A DNA stretch of 13,296 bases from Scenedesmus sp. ARA3 (GCA_004335835.1 RWJK01000721.1:4617-17912), one strand, 5' to 3'; counted from the first letter of the stretch, positions 1 through 7,732 are shown. Notes: generated by a model not told the origin, from the letters alone. Numbers and translations: made by a program.

Positions 1-150
1 CCAAGCCTCAAGCACCAACACCCCCCAAGGTCTCAAGCACCAAGTCCTCCCAAAAGCCTCAAGCACCAAATCCTCCCAAAACCTCAAGCACCAAAACCTC
101 CCAAAAGCCTCAAGCACCAACATCCCCCAAGGTCTCAAGCACCAACAAAC
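1..150. repeat. 25-26 bp minisatellite
   Basis: The core ctcaagcacca recurs at 7, 32, 58, 83, 109 and 134 (period 25-26 bp), with variable C/A-rich spacers such as ctcccaaaag. It may extend past the left edge. Confidence 0.9.
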
Positions 151-164
151 CCGGTTGCGGTGAT

Positions 165-210
165 GGTGGTGGTGGTGGTGGTACCACCGGTGGTGGTGGT
201 GGTGGTGGGG
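165..210. repeat. GGT trinucleotide tract
   Basis: Runs of tgg/ggt on both sides of a short inverted core (ggtaccaccggt) lie between two minisatellites. Confidence 0.9.
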
Positions 211-224
211 GCTCAAGGCCCATG

Positions 225-470
225 GGAGCCATGCGCAGTGTCTGGGAGCCATGCGCAGTGTCTGGGAGCCATGCGCAGTGTCTGGGAGCCATGCACAGTG
301 TCTGGGAGCCATGCACAGTGTCTGGGAGCCATGCACAGTGTCTAGGAGCCATGCACAGTGTCTGGGAGCCATGCACAGTGTCTGGGAGCCATGCGCAGTG
401 TCTGGGAGCCATGCGCAGTGTCTGGAAGCCATGCCCAGTGTCTGGGAGCCATGCACAGTGTCTGGGAGCC
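225..470. repeat. 20-bp minisatellite, about 12 units
   Basis: The unit gggagccatgcgcagtgtct is repeated head to tail from 225 to about 470. Variation is mostly at one position (atgcgc, atgcac, atgccc), with rare changes (tctagg, tctgga). Twenty is not a multiple of three and the unit lacks stops, so several frames are open on both strands. These open frames are not evidence of a gene. Confidence 0.95.
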
Positions 471-813
471 GGGAACAGCAGCCTGCATGGCAGGATGCAG
501 GCGGTTGCAGGTGGTCTGCAGCAGTATAGTTCTCTCCAAATGCTCATCTGTTTGTAGACACACGCCATAGTGAGGTAATGCCACACAGTACCTCACCATC
601 ACCATCATCATGACCACAATCAAGCCACACGGGTACTACAGTACAGTTGCAAGTCCAGCAGCAGATGTAAAGGCAGCGTGTATGCTGGTAGTAGCAGCAG
701 CGCTGCTAGACCGGCGCTAAACAACATGCACCAACACAACCCTGATCCTTATTGATCCTGTACCAACCAGGAGCATTTATTTGAGCATCGTGCTGGTTTC
801 AAGCTTAAAAAGC
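471..813. other. 3' flank of the GulLO-like gene
   Basis: No gene is seen. Short CAG runs, a cat/cac-rich stretch (593-612) and no TGTAA motif on the minus strand. A candidate AATAAA lies just after the stop codon (776-781). Confidence 0.5.
776..781 (-). terminator. Candidate polyadenylation hexamer AATAAA
   Basis: AATAAA on the minus strand, 33 bases after the GulLO-like stop codon. Chlorophycean genes normally use TGTAA, which is not seen on this strand between 1 and 813, so the call is tentative. Confidence 0.3.
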
Positions 814-1129
814 TTAGAATCCTGCTGGGGGGTAGCACGCCTTGTAAGCCGGAAAAGCGAGAGACGCCTTGCAGCCCCAGCCTTTTGCGCAGTGCGAGTC
901 CTGGGTGCAGTAGCAGTCCTTGGCTGGCTCGCAGCCATCATAATATTTGGGTGTGGCTGCTGTTTTGATGCGCCTGAAAAGAGGGGGTTCAAATGTGCGC
1001 TGGGGGTCCACCTCCCTCTGGAGTTTGCCAAACTCACGCAGCTGGTCTCGGATGTTGCGCCTGTAGACGCACCGAGGGTTTAGGAAAGCGCGGTCGTGGT
1101 TCTTGCCCATGTGCAGCAGGGCTTTGAAC
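814..1129 (-). CDS. GulLO-like exon 11: catalytic C-terminus and Cys-rich tail
   Basis: The acceptor CCTGCAG ends at 1130 and the stop TAA is at 816-814. The exon begins FKALLHMGKNHDRAF, matching the conserved HWGKN region of plant GulLO except that Trp is Met here. It continues with LREFGKLQREVDPQRTF, which resembles the FDP-x-x-x-F segment of the family. It then has the tail GCEPAKDCYCTQDSHC...WGC...ACYP, whose six-Cys spacing closely follows plant GulLO C-termini and suggests disulfides in a secreted protein. Confidence 0.92.
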
Positions 1130-4100
1130 CTGCAGGAACCACAACCAAGAGAGCGTAGGGGGGTGGAGCATCAGGCTAATTGTTCATCTTGAAGTCCAGC
1201 TCATCAGTCATGGTGTAGAGGGTGGGAAAGCCGCTGCGTTAGCAGAGATAAATTGAGTGGCCACCGTCCTGCACTGGCAGTACTGTATTGCTGTGACGTG
1301 GGGGGCGTTTTGTGAGTTGCACGCAAAATCCACGAGAACGAGCATGGCAGGGCAATTGCCTCTGTGTACTGCAGCTGCTGCCTGCCTGCCACGCTGCTGT
1401 TGCAGCTCCCCCCAGAGGAGAGGCTTTTGATGGTGTGCTCAAGCGGCTACGCCACATCCACAACAAGTGGTTAACAGGTATGCTGCATGCAGCTGTAAAG
1501 ATGGACAGTCTAGCATGAAACAGGTGGACAGTCTAGCATGCAGCTGGGCTGCAGCTCACCTACACAAGAGGCACTGTTCCAGTATGGTAGTTGCGAGGTG
1601 CTTGTGCCAGTAACAGGCTCATCAGTTCAACAAAAAAATGGTTGGGATTAAAGCAACCCACCACAAAAGCTCACTTGCACACGAGGTGCTGCTCCATATT
1701 GGTGGTCACAAAGTTACTTACCTGGGTGTTAAACAACAGCTGGGTGTAAAAGAAAGTAACATTCCCAATGCTGCAGCTCACTTGCACACGAGGCGCTGCT
1801 CCATGATGGTTGTGATGAAGTAGTTGCGGTTGGGGTAGGGCGTCTCCGGAGTGATCGGCAGCTCGAAGTTCTCCATTCCAATCCACACCACATCACTCTT
1901 TCCGCTCAGCCCCAGCACTGTGTCTGACTTCTTTGACCACCTGCGTGCACAGATCCAATGATTGACAGCAGCAGGGTTCATCCGTTCAGCCCCAGCACTG
2001 TGTTATACTTCTTTGACCACCTGCATGACTACCTCCAGTGATCGACAGTAGCAGGGTTTATGGGCAGCGCTTCAATAAGGAGAGTGGGCAGTTTCCTGTT
2101 GCCACAGAAGTAGGGCTTCAACGCATGAACCTTAGCAGCGTGCCACTGTCGATTGTTCTGTACAGCTGGTGTTTACGCTGATGCGGCAGCAGTGCAGAGC
2201 TCCCCGCATCTGCAAATGACACCACGGGTGTGTACAATCTATTGGAAGAAAAAAAGAACCAGACTTCGGGTGGAGCTCCACAATGCGAGGTCATGTTTGC
2301 ATGCTGCATTCCACCCTCCCGGAGAGCACTCGAGCGCAGCATGCACACATGACAGTCAGGTGAAGAGTCTCTTAACCTGGTCCGGGGCCAGCAGCTAGCT
2401 GCTAGCAGCAGCACAGCTGCAGCCTGGAGCAAAGCACCTGACGAGCATGCCTGCGCCCAGGGGAGTGCGCAGCAGCAGCAGCAGCAGCAGGCCGCACCTG
2501 ACGAGCACGCCTGAGCCCAGGGGAATCATCGGCTTCACTCCTGGTGCATTCATCACTGACTCTGCCAAGTCCAGTGCCACCAGCCGGCGGTAATCTACGT
2601 GCACACATGGCATCAGCATTGCAGCAGCACAGTAACAAAGGATAGTTGCATGTCGGTCGTGGCACAATTCTTGGATGGATCCAAACTAAAAGAAATATCT
2701 GCCCCGCAAGTTCTGTGGGATTGAGCCACAAGAGGGTGAGCGAATGCTCTGAGGCCAGAATTGCAGCCTGGCACATCTTGCGTTTAACCTCTGCAATATT
2801 TCTGACTAGCAGCTTGGCTTCATCTGGCATGTTGTTGTTGCAGCTGCGAGTCATAGATTGCAGCAGGTTGTGCTGCATGCTACATGTTGCCCGTTGGCCG
2901 CTGCATTGTTCCAGCAGCTGCCTTCATCAGGTCTTGCATGCATGCTACATTGCAGCCAGCATCATTGCTGCAGTCATGCATCACGTGTAACAATGCCCCA
3001 ATGTGTTGCACACCTGCAATTGCTGCTTCCAAAGACTTGCCATCATCAGGCAGCGCTACCTCTGCAAGCAGCAAGCAGAGCACAGCCAGCAGCAGCAGCA
3101 GCAGCAAAAGTGAGGGACCTCCGCTTCCTTAGTAGATGAAGGGGTTGGCTACATCAAGGGGTTTGCAGGCGCTGCAAGAAGGAGGGTGTCTCTGGGATGC
3201 CGCTGCATAGCTGTACATGCAATTAACTTGCAGGACCGTGCAGGACCACACATACAACCTGCAGGAACTTGTTGACATGACATGTTGCAGCTGCAGACGC
3301 GCACGCTAAGCCGCGATTTGGCACGCAGCATCGGGAGCCTTTTCAAACAATCAACTATCATACTTAGGCCACCAGTCTTCACGCAGCTTGAAGCGCAACA
3401 AGCTGCTATTCATTGTTTCTGCGTATTCTATGTGGGTAAAAGCCTGAGCAGCAGCGGGCAGCAGGCTTACCAACATCGCTGAATGTCAAGCTGGGGACTC
3501 CAGCTTTGGGTGACGGCGCGTAGAAGCACTGCACGGCACCAACGAAACAGCAGCAGCAGCAGCACAAAGGCATCAACAGCAGGTGGCCTGCAAGGCAAAA
3601 TCTAGGGGAGTGCAGCATCCTGCATGTTGCGGGCCTAGCAGTCACAACAGGTCTGCATTGTTAGTAATAGTCGAGGTGTTTTTCACACTGCCTGCAGTGT
3701 CTGCAGCAGCCCCGCATGGTGCCTCTTCGCATATTAGGCACGACTAAGTCACAACGAGACGCCCACGGCTATGGATGAGCTGCAGAGGGGTCCCATGCTG
3801 CTGCTTTAACAGGCAAACACAACGAAGGAAATACCACCGAAACATCACAAAACATGTACATTTGGATGCTGCAATGACCTGCTTGCATGCAGCCGATGCA
3901 AATCTTGCCAGCACACAGCGGACCCAACTTTCAGTTTCCAGCAGCAGTTTCCAGCGTGCACGCAGCGTGTGCAGCTTACTTGCCAACTGCAATCTCACCA
4001 TCAACAAACTGCACCCCTTCGCAGCATCCATCCTGCCAGCACGCCTGTGGCTTGCCACTTGCCGTTCCGACACCCAGCTTTGTGTGCCGCCGCCACATTG

Positions 4101-5532
4101 CAGTGCAGCCACCCACCACATAGTTAGGCACCAGGGGGTTATCTGGTGTCAGGGAGCAGGGGTAGCTCATGGACGGCAGACTGTCTATACCTACACGGTT
4201 TCTTGCAGTGCAGGGTAGCAACTCACCACATAGTTGGGAACCAAGGGGTTGTCTGGTGTCAGCGAGCAAGGGTAGCTCATGGACAGGAGATTGGTGCGCC
4301 CCACACAGGGTGCCTTGGCCTCAGGGTCTGGCTTTGCAGGGTCTAGGCGGCGGGGTTCAAGGTTTTTGGTGACGTAGGCTGCCCATACAGGGAAGGTGGT
4401 GGCCTCCGCCAAATCGGCCATCTGCAGAAGCAGCGTGGGGGGCACGGCAGCGCATAGATCAGTGGAGGGTTGGGCGCAAGGGGAGTGTCCTGTTTCACAG
4501 ACAGCAGCAGCAGCAGCAGCAGCAGCAGGGCGAGAGACATGGGCTGAGGCAGGATGCAGACGCCACCCTGCTATGCGCAGCATGTCCTATGTTATATCAA
4601 GCGCGCTGATTGTGCAGCAACCTCGTCCCAGCTCGCTGCTGCGTGCATTTGCAAACAGCACTGCTGCAGCGTCCAGCTGCCTCATCAACAACGAAACACC
4701 ACAAACCAACATGCGTCCCTGCTCAACAGCAGTCGTCAGAAGTGCTGCCTGCCTAACCCCATCCCTGCCATACATCCCACCTTCTGATTCACTGTGGTAG
4801 CAGATCCAGGGAACTTTGCGGTCAGGCCTCCTGGCCCGTTGTGCAGCGTCAGCGCTGTCGCAACATCTGTGTAATTGTCGACGCTGAGGCCAGCTGTGAG
4901 CACTTGGAAGGGGCCTGTGATGCCCCCATCTGGAACAGGAGGAAAGGCTCCCCCTGCTGGCTTCACTGGGGTTGTGTAGGGCTTGGTGCGGCCCACCACA
5001 GCACCAAGCAGCCTCACATCAGCCCTCCAGAAAACAAAGAGCGAGTCAACAGTCTGCAGACGCCAGCGCCGGCAGCAGCAGCAGCACAATTGCAGCAGCA
5101 GGACGACTACCAGGGCGACATAATGACACTCAATTACGTGATTGTGCCGCAATGACGACATACGCTGTTAGTGTGGTGCAGCAACGCAGGCCTGGCAGTG
5201 CCCGCCATGCAACAGCACACGGCCTGGCAGTGCCCACCATGCAACAGCACACGACCTGGCAGTGCCCGCCATGCAACAGCACTCGGCCTGGCAGTGCCCG
5301 CCATGCAACAGCACACGGCCTGGCAGTGCCCGCCACGGAACAGCACTCGGCCTGGCAGTGCCCGCCATGCAACAGCACACGGCCTGGCAGTGCCCGCCAT
5401 GCAACAGCACTCGGCCTGGCAGTGCCAGCCATGCAACAGCACTCGGCCTGGCAGTGCCCGCCATGCAACAGCACTCGGCCTGGCAGTGCCCGCCACGCAA
5501 CAGCACTCGGCCTGGCAGTGCCCGCCATACGA

Positions 5533-5563
<31 letters not shown>

Positions 5564-7060
5564 GGGTGTTTACGAACGCCAGCCCACCTTATCAGCGCGC
5601 AAAGCGTTGATGATTTTTGTGATGTTCCTGTCATTGTAGAAGGTTTGAACCTGGACCTCGGTCTTGCTGTTTGGCTGTGTCTCCATTGTGAACTCAGTCA
5701 CAATTCCCAGCATGCCCATGCCTCCTGCAAGGCCCCTGAAGATGGGGTCGCTCCTGCAAGCCGTCAACACTGCCCCAGATGCATTGACGTACTTCACACA
5801 CTTCACTTGGTCGATCTGCGGTGCCACAAGAACCATCAGCAGCAGCAGTAACAGTAGCTTTGGAGTGTTAGCGCAGCAGCAACAGTGGTGGCGTATGCCT
5901 TGGATCATATGCAGAGCTGCACTGTGGTTGCAGGCAGGCAGACATTGCTAAACAAGCTTGGTACTTGCAGGGTGGTGCTCAGGCGCTCTGCAGAACAGGG
6001 AGAGGGGTTGCACATATGCGTTCATGTGGCGTACGCCACAAGACGCCTTGAAGGACGCGCATACATCACAACACAAACGCCTTGTGTCACTCACCAGCAG
6101 GCCCCCTGTGAGTAAGCTTGAGGAACATTGTGCTCACCAGAGACCACCACTACATACACCTTAGCTCAACTCAACTCACCAGCAGGCCTCCAGTGAGTAA
6201 GCTCGAGCCGTGGCCACCCACACTGAACACTCCGCCTACAGTGAGCGCGTCGTGAAAAGGCCATGACAAGCTGACCAGGGTTCGATTCCCGGCCTCGTAG
6301 ATGTTTGCAAGTGTGTACAGGTCCATGGATGCGCCCACTGTGATGAGGCCTGTGGTAGGGTTCAAGGGAGCTAGAACCTGCTTCATATCAAGCACGATGG
6401 TTGCTTGAGGTGCGCCGGTGCCGTTTAAAGAAGCACAGAAGAAGGAGCTTGGCGAGTGGGGCAAGCTGCAGCAGCAGAAACAGGCATTGCCCGCGCACAC
6501 GAATACAGGTTACAAACATGAATAAACCTGTTGGTGGTGCCAGCGCACATGGACACTGGCCACAGCCCTGAGACAACATCAAGAGCAGCACAGGCAATGC
6601 GTGCACAAGACTTGTCTGACAAACCTATGTGTAGCACTGGCTGCACTGCCACAAGTGCTGCAACACATCTGGTACGCAATGATTCCAAGCTTTGCTCAGC
6701 AAGCAAAAAAGAGTGCAGCACCAGCTGCTCCAGCCTACAGCTTGTCGCTAGATCGGTGTTAAGCTTCTGGCTACAGCGTACCCCTAAAACCATCCTTTGA
6801 CTCACCGATGTGACACTGCCCTGATGGTCTTTCCAGATCCCGCTAGCCCTGCCACAATTGCTGCCACCTCAGCAGTAGTCTTTGCAACAAACACCTCAGT
6901 GTTGCCGCACGTCACATCCCTGTACGCGTTGATGATCTGTCCCTGCGAGTCTGTTGCGCTGATCAGGACTCGGGCAGCAGACTGTGGTTGCTGCGCAGCA
7001 GTGCTGAGGGGGGTGACCATGAAGCTGGACCCCACAGGGGGCCGTGCGTCCTGCAAGCAT

Positions 7061-7142
<82 letters not shown>

Positions 7143-7732
7143 ACAGCAGCAGCAGCAGCAGCAGCAACAGCAACAGCAGCAGCAGCAGCAGCACCAGCAG
7201 CAGCAGCAACAGCAGCAGCAGCAGGTCTGAGTTTGGCATGCAGCAAATGCTAAGCCTTCACACACTGCGCATCATGTGCTGCAGCGCTGCAGGATGAAGC
7301 GACTGGTCCCATCAAGTACAGCAGGAGCTGGCTCAAGGGCTGAGCAGGTGCATGGTAGCATTGCGTTACAAGAGCAGCTGCTGAGTATGTGGTGCAACAG
7401 AATGTGCTATAAGGTTCCAAATGTTGACCCGACACAGCAGCTCTACAATCTGCAGCAGGTCAGCTCACTGCAGTGCTGTTGCATGGCATGCAGGAGCTGT
7501 GGAGCTGTGATTTGACTTGAGTTTTTGTTTTCTGTGCCCAATGAGTCTGTCACTGGCTCCCTAAACGTCCGAGGTCACCCGCGTGTATTTACCAAAGTGT
7601 CTAAATGAGGCTGTGCAGTGCTGTTGCATGGCATGCAGGAGCTGTGGAGCTGTGGCTTACCTGGCTGCCGGCAGCAGCGCAAGCAACCATGCCGGCGAGA
7701 AGCAGGCACAAGACATTGCCATTGCTGCGCAT
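814..7732 (-). CDS. FAD-linked oxidase, L-gulono-1,4-lactone oxidase-like (11 exons)
   Basis: Predicted secreted flavoprotein oxidising a sugar lactone or similar substrate with FAD. Exons (minus strand): 7732-7661, 7050-6806, 6465-6180, 5815-5588, 5053-4781, 4421-4227, 3528-3471, 3061-3014, 2594-2498, 1940-1782, 1129-814. They sum to 1977 nt, 658 residues plus stop, and every intron is GT..AG with matching phase. Domains seen: signal peptide (1-22); FAD-binding PCMH-type region (about 75-260) with TTAEV at 82-86, PHSP at 108-111, TVGG at 181-184 and GGHGSS at 189-194; C-terminal lactone-oxidase domain with HMGK at 560-563; cysteine-rich tail (C620, 626, 628, 634, 640, 652). Plant GulLO proteins share this order and the six-Cys tail but are usually somewhat shorter, near 600 residues. 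The extra length is probably in residues 278-433. The substrate is inferred from the family only. Other sugar-lactone or alditol oxidases are possible. Exons 7-9 are short and rest mainly on phase agreement. Confidence 0.83.
1502..1540. repeat. Short direct repeat in GulLO-like intron 10
   Basis: tggacagtctagcatg occurs at 1502-1517 and again at 1525-1540 (period 23 bp). Intron 10 (1130-1781) otherwise holds only the exon 10 donor-side copy. Confidence 0.85.
1675..1715 (-). pseudogene. Truncated copy of GulLO-like exon 10 (3' side)
   Basis: Reads NFVTTNMEQHLVC with donor AAGTGAGC, copying NYFITTIMEQRLVC, 107 bp downstream of the true exon end. Confidence 0.82.
1782..1940 (-). CDS. GulLO-like exon 10: lactone-oxidase domain
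   Basis: The acceptor CACGCAG ends at 1941 and the donor GTGAGC begins at 1781. It encodes WSKKSDTVLGLSGKSDVVWI, GMENFELPITPETPYPNRNY and FITTIMEQRLVC, with split codons at both borders in the right phase. It corresponds to the segment before the HWxK motif in the D-arabinono-lactone-oxidase domain. It is flanked on both sides by partial copies of itself: 1981-2020 (acceptor side) and 1675-1715 (donor side). Confidence 0.85.
1901..2060. repeat. 80-bp tandem duplication across the GulLO-like exon 10 acceptor
   Basis: 1901-1980 and 1981-2060 are about 85-90% alike. Each contains the acceptor (CACGCAG at the true exon, CATGCAG in the copy) and 40 bases of exon 10 start. The upstream copy (exon-like bases 1981-2020) has an in-frame stop and no donor. 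Confidence 0.88.
2438..2464 (-). pseudogene. Truncated copy of GulLO-like exon 9 (3' side)
   Basis: Encodes PLGAGMLVR with donor GTGCTT, copying PLGSGVLVR with donor GTGCGG, 60 bp downstream of the true junction. A (CTG)7 run on the sense strand lies between the two. Confidence 0.8.
2498..2594 (-). CDS. GulLO-like exon 9
   Basis: The acceptor CACGTAG ends at 2595 and the donor GTGCGG begins at 2497 (phase 2). The 31 complete codons run YRRLVALDLAESVMN, then APGVKPMIPLGSGVLV, ending in a split Arg codon. The GSGVLVR-W junction with exon 10 parallels the NGILMRYV strand of plant GulLO. A truncated copy of its 3' end lies 60 bp downstream (2438-2464), separated by seven CTG triplets on the sense strand. 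Confidence 0.72.
3014..3061 (-). CDS. GulLO-like exon 8 (48 nt)
   Basis: A very short exon with acceptor CTTGCAG (ending 3062) and donor GTGTGC (from 3013). It completes the Glu codon from exon 7, encodes VALPDDGKSLEAAIA and leaves one base of an Asp codon completed by exon 9. The reading TFSDV-E-VALPDDGKSLEAAIA-D-YRRLVAL forms a plausible strand-turn-helix. The phase fit on both sides is the main support. Confidence 0.62.
3087..3104. repeat. (CAG)6 in GulLO-like intron 7
   Basis: Six triplets, about 25 bases before the exon 8 acceptor. A comparable (CAG)5 at 3548-3562 precedes exon 7 and (CAG)7 at 2470-2490 follows exon 9. Confidence 0.9.
3471..3528 (-). CDS. GulLO-like exon 7
   Basis: A short 58-nt exon with acceptor GTGCAG (ending 3529) and donor GTAAGC (from 3470). 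It is phase 0 at the start and phase 1 at the end, and encodes CFYAPSPKAGVPSLTFSDV plus the first base of a Glu codon. The TFSDV segment resembles the TTFSI-type strand in plant GulLO. A (CTG)5 run on the sense strand lies 20 bases upstream of the acceptor. The call rests on splice signals, phase agreement with exon 8 and weak family similarity. Confidence 0.65.
4117..4180 (-). pseudogene. Truncated copy of GulLO-like exon 6 (3' side)
   Basis: Encodes MSYPCSLTPDNPLVPNYV again, 110 bp downstream of the exon 6 end, with donor GTGGGT. Intron bases after the donor (ttgcagtgcag on the plus strand) are also shared, so the duplicated unit spans the junction. Confidence 0.85.
4227..4421 (-). CDS. GulLO-like exon 6: middle region
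   Basis: The acceptor TTCTGCAG ends at 4422 and the donor GTGAGT begins at 4226; phase 0. The 65 codons begin MADLAEATTFPVWAAYVT and end TPDNPLVPNYV. The region CVGRTNLLSMSYPC probably corresponds to the Ser/Cys-containing loop found near this position in plant GulLO. A second copy of its last 21 or so codons lies 110 bp downstream (4117-4180), so the choice of donor is ambiguous. The first is preferred because it is contiguous with the rest of the exon and has the stronger GTGAGT. Confidence 0.82.
4502..4528. repeat. (CAG)9 in GulLO-like intron 5
   Basis: Nine uninterrupted triplets (CTG on the sense strand), 80 bases before the exon 6 acceptor. Confidence 0.95.
4781..5053 (-). CDS. GulLO-like exon 5: middle region
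   Basis: The acceptor CTGCAG ends at 5054 and the donor GTGGGA begins at 4780; phase 0 at both ends. The 91 codons begin TVDSLFVFWRADVRLLGAVV, include a Pro/Gly-rich stretch around PAGGAFPPVPDGG, then LSVDNYTDVATALTLHNG, and end TTVNQK. No catalytic motif is visible. It belongs to the substrate-domain half and is where this protein seems longer than plant relatives. Length and open frame between good splice sites support it, but the exact acceptor could be a nearby alternative such as CTGGAG at about 5025. Confidence 0.75.
5190..5541. repeat. 32-bp minisatellite in GulLO-like intron 4, 11 units
   Basis: Units of gcctggcagtgcccgccatg plus caacagcacacg start at 5190, 5222, 5254, then every 32 bp to 5510. 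They differ by single substitutions (cacacg/cactcg, ccatgc/ccacgg). It is followed by (CAG)7 at 5533-5553. All frames lack stops, giving long spurious open frames on both strands. Confidence 0.95.
5588..5815 (-). CDS. GulLO-like exon 4: end of FAD-binding domain
   Basis: The acceptor CCGCAG ends at 5816 and the donor GTGGGC begins at 5587; both ends are phase 0. The 76 codons include IDQVKCVKYVNASG, then FRGLAGGMGMLGIVTEFTM, the conserved G-x-G-x-L-G-I-V-T-x-x-T segment that closes the PCMH fold in lactone oxidases. They end with NITKIINALRADK. The intron before it (5816-6179) carries a short CTG run (5837-5848 as CAG on the plus strand). Confidence 0.9.
6095..6123 (-). pseudogene. Truncated copy of GulLO-like exon 3 (3' side)
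   Basis: Repeats the SSLLTGGLL end of exon 3 with a GTGAGT donor, 85 bp downstream of the true junction. A shorter echo of the donor (CTGGTGAGC on the sense strand) occurs near 6132-6140. Confidence 0.78.
6180..6465 (-). CDS. GulLO-like exon 3: FAD-binding core (TVGG, GGHGSS)
   Basis: The acceptor CTGCAG ends at 6466 and the donor GTGAGT begins at 6179. The first base completes the Arg codon split at exon 2, giving the junction SHR-LPHSPSSFFC, which parallels the SHS motif region of plant GulLO. Further motifs are ATIVLDMKQV, ITVGASMDLYTLANIY, then HDALTVGGVFSVGGHGSS, the glycine-rich FAD pyrophosphate-binding segment typical of the family. His109 (PHSP) is a candidate for the flavin-attachment position, by alignment with the family only. 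A truncated copy of its last 29 bases lies 85 bp further on, at 6095-6123. Confidence 0.9.
6806..7050 (-). CDS. GulLO-like exon 2: start of FAD-binding domain
   Basis: The acceptor TTGCAG ends at 7051 and the donor GTGAGT begins at 6805 (phase 2, split Arg codon). The 81 complete codons begin DARPPVGSSF and contain INAYRDVTCGN, then TTAEVAAIVAGLAGSGKTIRAVSH. The last part matches the opening beta-alpha-beta unit of FAD-binding PCMH-type domains, where a TPSEV-like motif is followed by a K-I-R-A strand. The Cys of DVTCGN sits where plant GulLO proteins have a conserved Cys. Directly upstream in the intron lies a very long CTG-rich tract. Confidence 0.85.
7062..7224. repeat. Long CAG/CAA/CAC triplet tract in GulLO-like intron 1
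   Basis: About 163 bases of CAG triplets interrupted by AAC, ACC and similar triplets (CTG on the sense strand), ending a few bases before the exon 2 acceptor. It produces artificial poly-Leu, poly-Cys and poly-Ala frames on the minus strand. Confidence 0.95.
7469..7654. repeat. 41-bp direct repeat next to the exon 1 donor
   Basis: 7469-7509 and 7614-7654 are identical over 41 bp, with a period of 145 bp. The right-hand copy abuts the intron 1 donor, so the first bases of intron 1 were duplicated further into the intron without exon sequence. Confidence 0.9.
7661..7732 (-). CDS. GulLO-like exon 1: start codon and signal peptide
   Basis: This 72-nt exon encodes 24 residues starting MRSNGN, followed by a hydrophobic stretch VLCLLLAGMVAC and a small-residue cleavage region AAAGSQ. 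It is a textbook signal peptide. The start ATG (7732-7730) has A at -3. The exon ends CAG before the donor GTAAGC (7660-7655) in phase 0, and joins exon 2 (GAC GCA CGG) without a frame break. It is too short to show up as a long open frame. The assignment rests on the signal-peptide pattern, the strong donor and the phase match. An additional untranslated exon further upstream cannot be excluded. Confidence 0.72.

Noticed and set aside
110..586. Overlapping open frames on both strands with GSHAQCLGAM-like repeats.
   Set aside because: They arise from the 20-bp stop-free minisatellite and the GGT tract, with no domain or splice support.
781..1083. 100-codon plus-strand frame.
   Set aside because: It is the antisense shadow of GulLO-like exon 11, whose minus-strand product has clear family motifs.
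5130..5634. Long Cys/His/Trp-rich frames on both strands.
   Set aside because: They are readings of a stop-free 32-bp minisatellite within an intron; the same motif appears in several frames.
6279..6289. Plus-strand ggttcgattcc looks like a tRNA B-box/T-loop.
   Set aside because: It lies inside GulLO-like exon 3 (EAGNRTLV on the minus strand) and no acceptor stem, D-arm or anticodon arm can be drawn around it.
6802..7239. Long minus-strand frame with poly-Leu (and overlapping poly-Cys and poly-Ala frames).
   Set aside because: The homopolymer part is the CTG tract of intron 1. Only the part after the acceptor at 7051 is coding (exon 2).
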